Shown: one piece after another, positions 63,493-64,000 of the stretch | Numbering within the stretch: position 1 is the first letter of the stretch | How the letters are laid out: every line of letters begins with the position of its first letter | Assembly: GCA_039583875.1 (NCBI GenBank) | Contig: CM077150.1 | Span: 179,122,375 to 179,186,374, forward strand | Direction: 5' to 3' | Length of the DNA: 64,000 nucleotides | Source: Platanthera guangdongensis | Taxonomy: Eukaryota; Streptophyta; Magnoliopsida; Asparagales; Orchidaceae | Program-made: the position numbers and the translations under genes | Notes under the pieces: model-generated | The model's input: the letters and a program-made list of their open reading frames with translations, nothing else | Databases searched by the model: none | Told to the model about the DNA's origin: nothing

Positions 63493-64000
63493 GCACGACG
63501 ATGAGTATGGTCACCGCCCTTCCCGATAGGATCACCGCCACAACCCGCAGCAAGAACTTATGTGTCCGCCAGCCCGCGGACACACATGCCAGTTCGCCGC
63601 CCTGTGCAGATAGCCAGTCCGCCCCAGCTTCTCCAAGGCCGGACTCCAATATCCAGCCCGCCTTGCCGCCAGAGACCAAGCCAGGACCACCACAGCCGGA
63701 CTCCACAACAGCCGTATCTGCCATTCTGCGGACAAGGCATCAGCCCGCAAAACCCGAGCCCGCAACCACGCCATCAAGGCACCTGCCGGACTCAGCGGAT
63801 ACCCGGCTATCGTCCGCATATCCCAAGTCCATTACCTCCTCCAAGGCACCTCCGGACTTAGCGGACACGCCAATCCAGTCCGCTAACAGCAGACCCCAGT
63901 CCGCGTATACAGCGAACTCCAGTCCGCTTCCCTGAGTCCATACCTCATCACAAGGCTCAACCGGACTCAGCGGACTCCGGCTCCAGTCCGCACGCTCCTG

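Larger units (their letters stand above)
62710..64000 (-). mobile_element. Element E: partial LTR of an unidentified element
   Basis: The sequence leaves the D LTR abruptly at TGTTAAAATTC (62710), a possible LTR terminus read on the minus strand; the flank is CTCCT (62705-62709). A minus-strand TATA box (63483-63492) and an AATAAA (62880-62885) lie in the correct order for U3-R-U5. Two copies of AAAATTCAACAAACCG are at 62715 and 62756. The part above 63500 repeats CGGACT/AGTCCG motifs. No coding domain is visible, so the superfamily cannot be told; the 380-codon open frame across it looks like LTR sequence. Confidence 0.55.

Noticed and set aside
62793..63935. 380-codon open frame that could be a host gene
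   Set aside because: Composition is Pro/Ser/Arg-rich with no domain. It crosses a minus-strand TATA box and poly(A) signal of an apparent LTR and follows CGGACT repeats.

Overview
This 64 kb window looks like repeat-dense nuclear DNA of a flowering plant, probably a eudicot. The case rests on its contents: Ty3/gypsy chromoviruses of Tekay/Del and CRM type, Ty1/copia elements of Sirevirus type, and an Athila-like remnant. The species cannot be named. I found no host gene, tRNA, rRNA or CRISPR array. Almost every base can be assigned to LTR retrotransposons, most of them nested inside one another.

Layout from left to right. 1-1529 is the 3' part of a Tekay-type LTR. 1530-2337 is an old inverted Sirevirus-like LTR remnant. 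2338-4035 and 21691-21824 are pieces of an Athila-like element on the minus strand (leader, tRNA-Asp-type primer site, long LTR). Element F (4036-21690, plus strand, target duplication GGAGC) is a Sirevirus that has lost integrase, RT and RNase H. It keeps a broken gag and a broken third reading frame. Its 3' LTR is split by element G (12483-19900, plus strand, target duplication TAAAC), a very young CRM-type chromovirus with almost identical LTRs and one stop codon in gag-pol.

The right two thirds is a four-level nest. Element D (21825 to at least 62709, minus strand) is a gag-only Tekay-type element. Its 3' LTR holds element C (22760-57760, minus, target duplication CAACC/CAACT), a Sirevirus. 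C's integrase holds element B (31003-53010, minus, target duplication CTACT), a second Sirevirus. B's integrase holds element A (38515-48410, plus, target duplication TGCCT), a Tekay/Del chromovirus. D's 5' LTR is cut by element E (62710 to beyond the window end), whose LTR is seen only in part.

The most interesting pattern concerns the Sireviruses B, C and F. Each carries an extra reading frame (ORF3) between pol and the 3' LTR, sharing a domain that resembles the plant 'putative plant transposon protein' fold and lacking obvious membrane segments. In B and C this ORF3 has its own TATA box, preceded by an array of the same family-specific palindromic motif that lies upstream of the LTR promoter (GTGTCGACAC in C, TCGTCGA-type in B). 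That looks like a duplicated promoter module and suggests a motif-recognising regulatory protein. Different palindrome arrays also fill the U3 of the other LTR families here except G. No coding region in the window is fully intact; G is the closest.
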